This document shows, piece after piece, positions 49,854 through 57,817 of a stretch of 64,000 nt of DNA; the first letter of the stretch is position 1; each line of letters begins with the position of its first letter. Position numbers and translations under genes: made by a program. The notes under the pieces are model-generated. The model was not told the origin of the DNA, searched no databases, and was given only the letters and a program-made list of their open reading frames with translations. The DNA comes from Haloactinomyces albus (lineage in GTDB: Bacteria; Actinomycetota; Actinomycetes; Mycobacteriales; Pseudonocardiaceae), in assembly GCF_031458135.1 (NCBI RefSeq), contig NZ_JAVDXW010000001.1, positions 2,790,001 to 2,854,000 on the forward strand, written 5' to 3'.

Positions 49854-49949
49854 ATGCGCGACTTCTTCGGTGGTCTGACCATCGTCCTGCTTCTTCCGCT
49901 CTTCGTCCTCGTGGTCGGAGTCATCGCCGTCGTCATCCTGGTCAGCTGA
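49854..49949 (+). CDS. Very small membrane peptide
   Basis: A possible 31-aa protein, RDFFGGLTIVLLLPLFVLVV then a Val/Ile-rich end, forming a single membrane helix. It starts 11 nt after the preceding small gene. It is too short to judge by codon use, and could be coincidental. Confidence 0.35.
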   Translation: MRDFFGGLTIVLLLPLFVLVVGVIAVVILVS

Positions 49950-49985
49950 CGCTCCAACACCTGATGCGGATGAGAAGCTGATCGC

Positions 49986-50282
49986 ATGGAGAGTGCGATC
50001 ATTCCGCTGTTCCTGCTGCTACTACTCATCGGTGGCGGTGCCGCGCTGACGATCGTGCTGAGCAGGCGCAAGCGCGCGCAGCGGCCCAGGTTTCCGTCGG
50101 CGGGTTACGGTTATTCGCCGACGCAGTATCCATCCCACCAGGCGCCACCGCAGACCTACGGCTATCCGTCCCAGCACGGGCATCCTCCTGTGCAGCCGGG
50201 TTGCTCGCCGCAGATGCCGGTGCAGCCGCCGCAGCCTTCTCCTCAGTACCCACCGCAGGGCGGCCCCTCTGCCTCTCGGTAG
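49986..50282 (+). CDS. Membrane-anchored Pro/Gln-rich protein
   Basis: 98 aa. An N-terminal membrane helix (about 5-27: IIPLFLLLLLIGGGAALTIVL) is followed by a basic stop-transfer (SRRKRAQRPR) and a Pro/Gln/Tyr-rich tail (YGYPSQHGHPP). This is similar in style to the tails of the proteins at 53441 and 54073. Family not recognised. Function unknown. Confidence 0.6.
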   Translation: MESAIIPLFLLLLLIGGGAALTIVLSRRKRAQRPRFPSAGYGYSPTQYPSHQAPPQTYGYPSQHGHPPVQPGCSPQMPVQPPQPSPQYPPQGGPSASR

Positions 50283-50376
50283 CTCAGCTCAGTCATCTTT
50301 GCGAGTGCAATCGCCTTACCTGAAGTTCTTTTGCGTGAGAAGTCGTCTGGCAAGATCAGGACCAATCGGTAGCGAT

Positions 50377-50411
50377 GCTTATCCGAGTCGGTACGTGCGA
50401 CTCGGATAAGC
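50377..50411 (+). promoter_or_regulatory. Perfect 13-bp inverted repeat upstream of the effector operon
   Basis: GCTTATCCGAGTC (50377-50389) and its exact complement GACTCGGATAAGC (50399-50411) flank a 9-nt spacer, ending 36 nt before the start of the 50448 gene. It could be an operator or a leader hairpin. No T-run follows. Confidence 0.6.
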
Positions 50412-50447
50412 GATGCCGCAGTCGGGGAACGCAAGCAGGAGGGCTTC

Positions 50448-50774
50448 GTGGGACAGCCAGGGGGACCGTCGTACGACGGCGATGCGATGAAAGCGATCGC
50501 TCGCGACACCGAGGAGCTGGGTGCCGCTTTCGGGAAGGCGAAGAAGCCGGTGGAGACAGGTGAGGCAACGGCCGCATCTTTCGGTCTCCTCGGTGGGGAG
50601 ACCCTGGTGGGGGAAGTCTTCGAAAACACCCGCGACAGACTCGTGACCTCGCTCGGTAAGGCTGAACGGCATGCGCGGGAACTTGCCGAAGGCGCGCGGA
50701 CCTCGTTTGCGGATATGGACACGCGCGATGCGGCGCAAAGTCAGAATCTCGGCGAGCTTCAGGGGGAGGTGTAA
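50448..50774 (+). CDS. Small helical T7SS-type partner protein
   Basis: 108 aa, predicted helical, acidic, Gly/Ala/Glu-rich (DGDAMKAIARDTEELGAAF, LVTSLGKAERHARELAEGA). It has the size and position of an ESX-secretion-associated partner of the large protein that follows after 3 nt, but lacks a WxG turn and a clear YxxxD/E motif. GTG 50448 with GCAGGAGGG upstream. First gene of a four-gene operon. Confidence 0.6.
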   Translation: MGQPGGPSYDGDAMKAIARDTEELGAAFGKAKKPVETGEATAASFGLLGGETLVGEVFENTRDRLVTSLGKAERHARELAEGARTSFADMDTRDAAQSQNLGELQGEV

Positions 50775-50777
50775 TCC

Positions 50778-53444
50778 ATGTCCACGGAAGCGCCCGGCAC
50801 TGATGTCAATTCGAGTGTCGAACCGGAACCGGAGGAGAACTCCGATTTCCATTTGAAGAAGCTCAGCGAGCTCGAAGATGTCATGAAAACGGATAACTGG
50901 GGACGTGTCTTCAAGAGGTGGCGAGAACACCCGGCGGCCGCGAAGCATTACCCGGGTTCCGAATATCCTGTTTATGGGACGGGGTTCATCGAGACGCATG
51001 ACATCCCCGGCATCGAAGGGATCGACTGGGGAGCGCTCAATGCTACTGCCGATAAAATAGCCCAACTCGGTAATCATCGCAGTGACTGGGCCGGTGATGT
51101 GGACTCGCTCCAAAAGCGGCTGGACCAGGCTTGGCAGGGTACCGCAGCCGATGCTGCACGTGAGCAGTACCTTGCGATGAAGAAATCGATCAATACGTAT
51201 TGTGATACAGCCAGTGCTTTCAGTCGTCATCTGAGATCTGCGGCACAGGTTCCTCGTGGAATGATCGGCCCGGGCGGATTGTCTGATTTCAAAGAGCGCA
51301 GTGTGTTCTGGAAGTCGTATGGCCAAGATGATCAATCCGAAGATATGCTTGATGATATCAACGGCATGGAAAAAATGATCAGTGATGGTTACTTGGCTAG
51401 CCCATCGAGCTTGAGTGAATATGGACCGTTCGGTCGGGCGGTTTTCTCGCGTACGGTCGATAAGGCCATGCGTGAAAATCATATGATAAGTTTGGAGGAT
51501 GCGCGTAAAACAGATAATTACTACCGTATTCAGGTATCCTGGGACGACTTGAAACTTCCCGGTTCTCCGGGCTGCCGGGTTGATAGAGGAATTCTTTGGA
51601 GTGGTATCGCAAAGGGCGATGGCCAGGGCGGTACCAGCGCACACGATCGCATCAAGTGGCTGGATACCTTCTGTCACTGGTATGCGAATGACGTGGATAA
51701 TCTACGAAAGCGGGTCCACGAGGCATACACCCTGACGGAAGAGGCCTGGAACGAACTCGGGAACCAGTTGGGTAAGCTCGACGTCGATTCGTTCGGGAAG
51801 TTGAGTATGGGAGATGCTCGAGCATCTCCGTCGAGGAAAGAGAGCCAGGAGAAGTCGTCGAACAAACCCGGTGAGAATACGGCTCCGGACCAATCGGGAA
51901 CAGGTGATGCCGGGTCGGCGGCTCCGACAGGTGGTGGGGTCAGCGGCGGCAATATCGGTGGCGCCACCGGCGGTGGTTCCTCGGGTGGCATTCCCGGTGG
52001 CGGAGTCCCGAGCGGTATGGCGGGCGGTGGGAGCGCTGCTGCCCCGCAGTCATCGCAGATGCCGACTCCGCCCGAAATGCCGAAGCCCGGCGATGCCGCA
52101 CCCTCGTCGGAGGCCTCATCCTCACCGGGGAATCCGCCGTCGTTCGGACCCGACCAGCCGCTCGTGCCGCCTCAGTCGCCCGGTGAGCAGGTCACCGTGG
52201 GCGAGGGGGACAACCGGATCTCCGTGCAGGAACCCGATCGGAGCGGGAACGTTGAGCTGACCGTGCTGGGGGAGGACGGCCAGCCTCGAACCTATGAAAT
52301 CGGCTTCGGTACCGACAGCCAGCCGGAAGTCTCTCAGCCGGAAGTCTCTCAGCCGGAAGTCCTCCAGTCGGAGAGCTCACGACCGGATGTGCCGCAGCAA
52401 ACCATGCCCGGCCAGGCGGAACCATCCGGCCAATTCGCCGTACCGGGGCAGTCCGCTGCCTCGGCGGATGCCGTGTCTCCGTCGAGCCCGAACGGTCCCG
52501 TGCAGGTATCGGCTGGTCAGGACGGTACGGCTCGCATCGAGGACGGGAACCGGACGATCACAGTGGAGCGGGCTCCTTCCGGTGAGCTCTCGCTGAGTGT
52601 GGACAACGGCGATGGCGCCCCGCAGAGTTATACGGTCGACTTCGGGGACCAGGGTGGTGCACAGCAGCAACCGTCCGTTCCGCCGCAGGGCCAGGCAACG
52701 ACGTACTCGGCATTCGACGGGCAGGGGCCGTTGACGGTCGATGCTCCAGCAAGCAGTCCGGGTATGGCCGATTCACCCGCTCCCAGTGTTCAAGCGGGTG
52801 CTCCGCAGACGCCTGCTACCGGTTTCGGCCAGGAATTCGCGGCGAACCCGGTCATGTCGACATCGGCTTCTGCGGAAGCGAGCAGTAACTTCGCAACGAC
52901 ACCGGTGGATTCGTCGAATTTTCCGGCATCGACGACACCCCAGTCGGCGGGTTTCGCGACATCTCCATCGACAGGTTTCACGGCGATGAGCGGATTCGGC
53001 GCCGAAGAGGGCATACGGAACTCGTTCGGGAGTGCCTCCGGCAATCTTTTCGCTTCGGCGGATGGCTTCGCCTCGACCGACAGCACTGTCAGCAGCCAAT
53101 GGGGCCAGCCGGTTGGGAATCCGCAGTCGCAGGGTGGTGCGACGGCGTTTGCGAGCATGGGGGGCGACGCCACGGGAGCAAGTTCGCAGGGAGCGACGGG
53201 CATGGCCTCGATGGGCGCTGTCGGCGGTGGTGAAGGATCGTCCGGCACCTCCGGCTCCGGTAGTAGTGGCGCGATGCCGATGGGCATGGGCGGTATGGGC
53301 GGCGCCGGACAGCAGGGCGGCGGAGACGAGGAGCGCAGCAACGACAGCCCCTGGCGTACCCAGGGTGACTTGTTCGACGACGGAATCGAAGCCGGAGCCG
53401 GTTTCCAGTATCGCGCAGTGCTGGGGGAGGATGAGGATAAGTGA
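50778..53444 (+). CDS. Large candidate T7SS effector/secreted protein
   Basis: 888 aa. The N-terminal domain (about residues 20-340) is helical. It contains a WXG/PPE-like helix-turn-helix with W119-Q-G121 (SLQKRLDQAWQGTAADAAREQ region) and a second helical part ending EEAWNELGNQLGKLD. The rest (about 345-888) is low-complexity Gly/Ser/Pro/Gln. It contains three SQPEV-type repeats (52320-52364) and a duplicated roughly 35-residue beta-like module (about 480-513 and 590-625; GNxxxTVxxxxSGxLxLxV...Y.V.FG). The first kilobase is lower in GC than neighbours. No enzymatic domain is recognised. Context and the WXG turn suggest secretion by the ESX system; this is inference. Confidence 0.6.
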   Translation: MSTEAPGTDVNSSVEPEPEENSDFHLKKLSELEDVMKTDNWGRVFKRWREHPAAAKHYPGSEYPVYGTGFIETHDIPGIEGIDWGALNATADKIAQLGNHRSDWAGDVDSLQKRLDQAWQGTAADAAREQYLAMKKSINTYCDTASAFSRHLRSAAQVPRGMIGPGGLSDFKERSVFWKSYGQDDQSEDMLDDINGMEKMISDGYLASPSSLSEYGPFGRAVFSRTVDKAMRENHMISLEDARKTDNYYRIQVSWDDLKLPGSPGCRVDRGILWSGIAKGDGQGGTSAHDRIKWLDTFCHWYANDVDNLRKRVHEAYTLTEEAWNELGNQLGKLDVDSFGKLSMGDARASPSRKESQEKSSNKPGENTAPDQSGTGDAGSAAPTGGGVSGGNIGGATGGGSSGGIPGGGVPSGMAGGGSAAAPQSSQMPTPPEMPKPGDAAPSSEASSSPGNPPSFGPDQPLVPPQSPGEQVTVGEGDNRISVQEPDRSGNVELTVLGEDGQPRTYEIGFGTDSQPEVSQPEVSQPEVLQSESSRPDVPQQTMPGQAEPSGQFAVPGQSAASADAVSPSSPNGPVQVSAGQDGTARIEDGNRTITVERAPSGELSLSVDNGDGAPQSYTVDFGDQGGAQQQPSVPPQGQATTYSAFDGQGPLTVDAPASSPGMADSPAPSVQAGAPQTPATGFGQEFAANPVMSTSASAEASSNFATTPVDSSNFPASTTPQSAGFATSPSTGFTAMSGFGAEEGIRNSFGSASGNLFASADGFASTDSTVSSQWGQPVGNPQSQGGATAFASMGGDATGASSQGATGMASMGAVGGGEGSSGTSGSGSSGAMPMGMGGMGGAGQQGGGDEERSNDSPWRTQGDLFDDGIEAGAGFQYRAVLGEDEDK
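52320..52364 (+). repeat. 15-bp tandem repeat inside the effector gene
   Basis: CAGCCGGAAGTCTCT occurs perfectly at 52320-52334 and 52335-52349. A third, diverged copy is at 52350-52364. The copies encode QPEVS units. Confidence 0.85.
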
Positions 53445-53992
53445 GTGAATCCGCAAGCTCGTATTCCCCCCTGGACGATATCCTCGAAAAGTCGCGGCGA
53501 CGCTTGAATGAACTCGATGCGGAGTACGAGGAAGGAGTAGCCGCGATTCAGGCCGAGATCGAGGAGCGGGAACGCGAAATCGAAGAAAAACAGGCCGAAT
53601 ACGATCGTAAGGAAGCCGAGCGGCGCGAAGCGGAACAGGCCGCGGCCCGTGAGCGGGCCCGGAAGGAGCAGCTCAGCTTCGGTGAGGCGGAGGACGACGA
53701 TCCGTTTGCCGGGAAACAGCCGATTTCCTGGGGAGCTCCCTCGCAGCCGCAGGCTATGCCGGAATCGCAGTACCAGGCGCAAGCACAGCCGCACTCGGCC
53801 CCTGCGGCCGATTCCCGTTGGCAGGTGCAGGCAGGCAGATTCGGTCGACAAGAACAAGAGGAGGCTGCACGGCCGGAGCCGGAACCGGCCGCTCCACCGG
53901 CACCACCACGCCCCGCACCGCGTCGGCGGCCGGCTTTCGACGACGACTGGGATGACGATGATGACTTTTCCCAGCGCAGTTGGTTGCGGTGA
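53441..53992 (+). CDS. Coiled-coil protein with disordered Pro-rich tail
   Basis: 183 aa. A long charged coiled coil (about residues 10-80, Glu/Arg/Lys heptads such as EEREREIEEKQAEYDRKEAERRE) is followed by a Pro/Gln/Ala-rich linker and an acidic DDDWDDDDDF cluster before RSWLR. GTG 53441 overlaps the preceding stop (GTGA). Family not recognised; probably a chaperone or scaffold for the large protein. A terminator follows. Confidence 0.6.
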   Translation: MSESASSYSPLDDILEKSRRRLNELDAEYEEGVAAIQAEIEEREREIEEKQAEYDRKEAERREAEQAAARERARKEQLSFGEAEDDDPFAGKQPISWGAPSQPQAMPESQYQAQAQPHSAPAADSRWQVQAGRFGRQEQEEAARPEPEPAAPPAPPRPAPRRRPAFDDDWDDDDDFSQRSWLR

Positions 53993-54003
53993 ATCATCGT
54001 GGT

Positions 54004-54042
54004 GGGTGCGGCCCGGCGTTGCCCGGGCCGCACCCGCTTTTT
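54004..54042 (+). terminator. Intrinsic terminator after the effector operon
   Basis: A 13-bp stem, with left arm 54004-54016 (GGGTGCGGCCCGG) and right arm 54023-54035, a 6-nt loop, then GC and TTTTT (54038-54042). This is the most classical terminator in the window. Confidence 0.9.
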
Positions 54043-54072
54043 ATAACGACATCGATCGAGAAGGAAAGCGCA

Positions 54073-54753
54073 GTGACTCAGGGATTTCCGCCTGGCCCGC
54101 CGGTCACCCCTCAAGTGGTCCACCCGCAGCAAGGCGGTTATACGCTGCCGAACAGGCCGTCGCAGGGAAAAGGATCAAGAGGATGGGCCATTGCATTGGG
54201 GCTGATGAGTACTGGCCCGATGATGTTTTACGTTATTACCGGCCTCGTCGAGAGAGTTGTTATCTCCGATAGCCTGGAGATGTTTGAAGAGCTGATATTT
54301 ATCGACTATTGGCAATCGAGTATTGCGGCATGGCTGGTGTATGAATTAGCGTATTTCGCTTTTATTGTGTCCGGGATGATGACTGCCTTTTGTTCCTCCG
54401 TTGGGAGATGGGCTCTCGTTGCGGTATCCTTGACCTATTTTATCGTGTTGGGGCTGGATTTCTACTTTACCGGCGTTCCGGTGCCTGAGTTTGTCTGTGC
54501 TGCCGTTGCCCTGGCGCTCGCTTTTCTCCCGTCGGTGAATCGGGCATTTCGAAAGAATTCCGCGACTGTCGTTCGAGGGGCGATGGGCCATGGCGGACAG
54601 CCGATGCCGCAGCAGGCCGGTTACCCGCAGGCGCAGCCTCAAGCGATGCCTGCACAGTCGATGCAACCCCAGCAGCCGCAGATGTACCAGCAGCCGCCCC
54701 AGCCGCCTCAGCAGTATCCCCAGCAGCAGTGGCAGCAGGGCCCGCCGCGCTGA
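54073..54753 (+). CDS. Four-helix membrane protein with Pro/Gln-rich ends
   Basis: 226 aa from GTG 54073 (AAGGAAAG ribosome site). A short Pro-rich N-terminus is followed by about four membrane helices between residues 35 and 160 (WAIALGLMSTGPMMFYVITG; YELAYFAFIVSGMMTAF; LVAVSLTYFIVLGLDFYF; CAAVALALAFLPSV). A C-terminal Gln/Pro/Tyr-rich tail follows. The helix region is clearly AT-richer than the surroundings. Family not recognised. The tail is similar in composition to the small protein at 49986. Confidence 0.6.
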   Translation: MTQGFPPGPPVTPQVVHPQQGGYTLPNRPSQGKGSRGWAIALGLMSTGPMMFYVITGLVERVVISDSLEMFEELIFIDYWQSSIAAWLVYELAYFAFIVSGMMTAFCSSVGRWALVAVSLTYFIVLGLDFYFTGVPVPEFVCAAVALALAFLPSVNRAFRKNSATVVRGAMGHGGQPMPQQAGYPQAQPQAMPAQSMQPQQPQMYQQPPQPPQQYPQQQWQQGPPR

Positions 54754-54781
54754 GGAATCACCCCGCCGCGCTGAGGACTCA
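54741..54781 (+). repeat. 21-bp near-perfect tandem duplication at the gene end
   Basis: CCCGCCGCGCTGAGGAATCA (54741-54760) recurs with one change at 54762-54781. The first copy contains the TGA of the membrane-protein gene. The second reaches the stop of the convergent hydrolase gene. Confidence 0.8.
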
Positions 54782-55624
54782 CGCTGTCACGAGCTCGCCG
54801 GTGGAGTGCTCGGCGTCGATGGGGCAGCGGGACACGTCGGCGTCGAGCAGGGCGTCGCCGCGCGTGTCGTCGGTGAGTGTGTGCAGCAGGAACGCCGTGA
54901 GCAGCGCTCGGGACAGCTTCTGCGTGCCGCGGTGGGCCTTGCCGTGGAACAGCAGTTCGGTCCAGTGGCGGCCCTCGGTGAAGCCGAGGTGGTCGGCTTT
55001 TTTGACCGTGCGCAGTTGCACCGGGCCGCCCCACGCCTTGGCGATCGGCTCGGCGTTGCCCGTGGCCGGGGCGAGCAGGTCCCGTTCCGCCGCGAGGTGC
55101 ATTCCGGGCACGGTGACGCGCTCGGCCGCGGCCACCGCGGAGGGCATGGTCTCCGAGACCGCGAGGGTGGCGACCGAGCGGATGCGATCGTCCTCGGCGG
55201 CCGCGAGCACGGCACTGCCACCTCCCATGGCGTGCCCGGCAACGGCGAGCCGCTTCTCGTCGACGCTGATGTCGCCCTCGCCGAGACGTACTCCCGCGCA
55301 GATGTCCAAAGTCGTGCGCAGGTCGGAGGCGAACAGCCGATGGGAGGCGAAGGGGCCCCGATGGGTTCCCGGTGCGGCGGCGACGATGCCCCACGAGGCC
55401 AGGTGCCGCAGGAGACTCCGGTACCGCAGGGGCGGTTGCAGCCAACCGTGTCCGAACGCGACGGCGGGCAGGCCGCGCCCGCTGCGCGGGGTGCAGACCG
55501 TGCCGGGCAGTCCGACCAGCGCGAGGTCGCCGTGCAGCACCTCGTGTGGTCCCCGCTGCGACAGTTCCTCCAGTGCTTTTTTGGGGGACTTGGCAGCCTT
55601 GGGAATCTTGGCAGTGCGCGCCAT
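54779..55624 (-). CDS. Alpha/beta hydrolase-like protein lacking the nucleophile
   Basis: 281 aa, alpha/beta hydrolase of the dienelactone hydrolase/cutinase-like group. The oxyanion region AFGHGW, candidate acid Asp (AAERDLLAP) and His (ADHLGF) are present. The nucleophile elbow, however, reads AGHA132MGGGSA instead of G-H-S-M-G, so the catalytic Ser is Ala. It may be a non-enzymatic binding protein, or may use another residue. Opposite orientation to both neighbours. Confidence 0.8.
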   Translation of the reverse strand: MARTAKIPKAAKSPKKALEELSQRGPHEVLHGDLALVGLPGTVCTPRSGRGLPAVAFGHGWLQPPLRYRSLLRHLASWGIVAAAPGTHRGPFASHRLFASDLRTTLDICAGVRLGEGDISVDEKRLAVAGHAMGGGSAVLAAAEDDRIRSVATLAVSETMPSAVAAAERVTVPGMHLAAERDLLAPATGNAEPIAKAWGGPVQLRTVKKADHLGFTEGRHWTELLFHGKAHRGTQKLSRALLTAFLLHTLTDDTRGDALLDADVSRCPIDAEHSTGELVTA

Positions 55625-55812
55625 GGCACATCACGGTAGCGGACCCGGCCGCTCTCGCGCGGTGGTGATACCGGCGCCCGCCCCCGATCGGTGGGTAACC
55701 CTGGCACGGTGAGCGGCGGCGAACCGGCCGCGCGAACCTTCAACCGTTCGCGCAACCGTTCGTGGTCCATGCCCCCGGGTGCGTTCGGCGCGGTCTGACT
55801 ACCCTGGTCGGG

Positions 55813-57675
55813 GTGTGCGGCATTGTGGGTTATGTAGGGCAGCGTCCGGCACTCGATGTGGTGCTCGACGGGCTGCGACGACTGGAGTACCGGGGTTACG
55901 ACTCGGCCGGAGTCGCCATGGTCGACGGCACGGGTCGGCTGGCGGTCGAACGTAAGGCCGGGGCACTGGCCAACCTGGAGCAGCGTCTCGAGGAAGTCGG
56001 TACCGAACGTTTCGCGGGAACCAGCGGTATGGGCCATACGCGCTGGGCCACGCACGGCGCGCCGACCGACCGCAACGCCCATCCGCACAGCGACTCCAGC
56101 GACAAGGTCGCGGTGGTGCACAACGGCATCATCGAGAACTTCGCCGTACTGCGTGCCGAGCTGGAGTCGGCCGGGGTCGAGATGGCCAGCGACACCGACA
56201 CCGAAACCACCGCCCACCTGATCGCCCGTGCCTACGCACAGGGCCCGACCGCGGGCGACCTGTCCGCGAGCGTGTGCGTGGTGGCGCGTCGCCTGGAAGG
56301 GGCCTTCACCCTCGTCGTGACGCATGCCGACGAGCCCGGCACGATCGTCGCGGCACGCCGTTCCTCGCCCCTGGTCGTGGGTGTCGGCGACGGGGAGACG
56401 TTCGTCGCCTCCGACGTGGCCGCGTTCATCGAGCACACTCGTGATGCCGTCGAGCTGGGCCAGGACCAGGCGGTCACCATCACCCGCGATGGTTACCGGG
56501 TCAGCGACTTCCACGGGGACGAGGTCGCGGCCAAGCCGTTCACCGTCGACTGGGACCTGTCGGCCGCGGAGAAGGGCGGCCACGACTACTTCATGCTCAA
56601 GGAGATCGAGGAGCAGCCGGAGGCGCTGGCCAACACCCTGCGCGGGCACTTCTCGGGCGGCAGCGTGGTCCTCGACGAGCAGCGCATGACCGAGCAGGAC
56701 CTGCGCGACATCGACAAGGTCTTCGTCGTCGCGTGTGGTTCGGCGTACCACTCCGGACTGCTGGCCAAGTACGCCATCGAGCACTGGTGCCGGGTGCCGG
56801 TGGAGGTCGAGCTGGCCAGCGAGTTCCGCTACCGCGACCCGGTGCTGGGACGGGACACCCTGGTCGTGGCGATCTCGCAGTCCGGTGAGACCGCCGACAC
56901 CCTGGAGGCGGTGCGGCACGCGCGTACGCAGCATGCGCGGGTGCTGGCGATCTGCAACACCAACGGTGCGCAGATTCCCCGCGAGTCCGACGCGGTGCTC
57001 TACACCCACGCGGGGCCGGAGATCGGAGTGGCCGCGACGAAGACGTTCCTCGCCCAGGTCGCGGCGAACTACCTGGTGGGGCTGGCCCTGGCGCAGGCGC
57101 GCGGCACGAAGTACTCCGACGAGGTGGAGCGGGAGTTCTCCGAGCTCGCGGCGATGCCCGAGGCGGTTCGGCGGGTGCTGGCGACGGTCGAGCAGGTGCG
57201 GGAACTCAGCCGCGAGACGGCGGACTCCAAGGCGGTGCTGTTCCTCGGCAGGCACGTCGGGTATCCGATCGCGCTGGAGGGGGCGCTCAAGCTCAAGGAG
57301 CTCGCCTACATGCACGCCGAGGGCTTCGCCGCCGGGGAACTCAAGCACGGCCCGATCGCGCTGATCGAGGACAGGCTGCCGGTGGTCGTCATGATGCCCT
57401 CGGCGAAGGGGCGCGCCCAGTTGCACGCGAAGATGCTGTCGAACATCCGCGAGATCCAGGCGCGGGGTGCGCGCACCATCGTGATCGCCGAGGAGGGCGA
57501 CGAGACGGTGCGTCCGTTCGCCGACGAGCTCGTCGAGATTCCGGCGGTGCCGACGTTGCTGCAGCCGCTGGTGTCGACGGTGCCGTTGCAGGTGTTGTCC
57601 GCGGAGATCGCCCGCACTCGCGGATACGACGTCGACAAACCTCGTAATCTGGCGAAGTCGGTCACCGTGGAGTGA
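55813..57675 (+). CDS. glmS: Glutamine-fructose-6-phosphate aminotransferase (isomerizing)
   Basis: First step of UDP-GlcNAc synthesis. It is 620 aa. GTG 55813 is chosen so that Cys2 (MCGIVGYVGQRPALDVV) becomes the N-terminal nucleophile; the frame extends upstream to 55762 but would bury it. The glutaminase domain (about 1-240) has GMGHTRWATHG and HNGIIENF. Two SIS domains carry ISQSGETADT and the C-terminal DVDKPRNLAKSVTVE, the hexose-phosphate loop. Confidence 0.97.
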   Translation: MCGIVGYVGQRPALDVVLDGLRRLEYRGYDSAGVAMVDGTGRLAVERKAGALANLEQRLEEVGTERFAGTSGMGHTRWATHGAPTDRNAHPHSDSSDKVAVVHNGIIENFAVLRAELESAGVEMASDTDTETTAHLIARAYAQGPTAGDLSASVCVVARRLEGAFTLVVTHADEPGTIVAARRSSPLVVGVGDGETFVASDVAAFIEHTRDAVELGQDQAVTITRDGYRVSDFHGDEVAAKPFTVDWDLSAAEKGGHDYFMLKEIEEQPEALANTLRGHFSGGSVVLDEQRMTEQDLRDIDKVFVVACGSAYHSGLLAKYAIEHWCRVPVEVELASEFRYRDPVLGRDTLVVAISQSGETADTLEAVRHARTQHARVLAICNTNGAQIPRESDAVLYTHAGPEIGVAATKTFLAQVAANYLVGLALAQARGTKYSDEVEREFSELAAMPEAVRRVLATVEQVRELSRETADSKAVLFLGRHVGYPIALEGALKLKELAYMHAEGFAAGELKHGPIALIEDRLPVVVMMPSAKGRAQLHAKMLSNIREIQARGARTIVIAEEGDETVRPFADELVEIPAVPTLLQPLVSTVPLQVLSAEIARTRGYDVDKPRNLAKSVTVE

Positions 57676-57817
57676 CGCCGGTTGTCGGCATCGCCGGACG
57701 TGCACAGCATTGTCCGTGGTGCCGTTGTCCGTGACGGCGCCGCCGCCCTGCGACAGCGCCGTCTTCGGCGGAGCGGTTGTTCGCCCAGGTGCACAACGTC
57801 GAACGCGAGGAGAGCCC

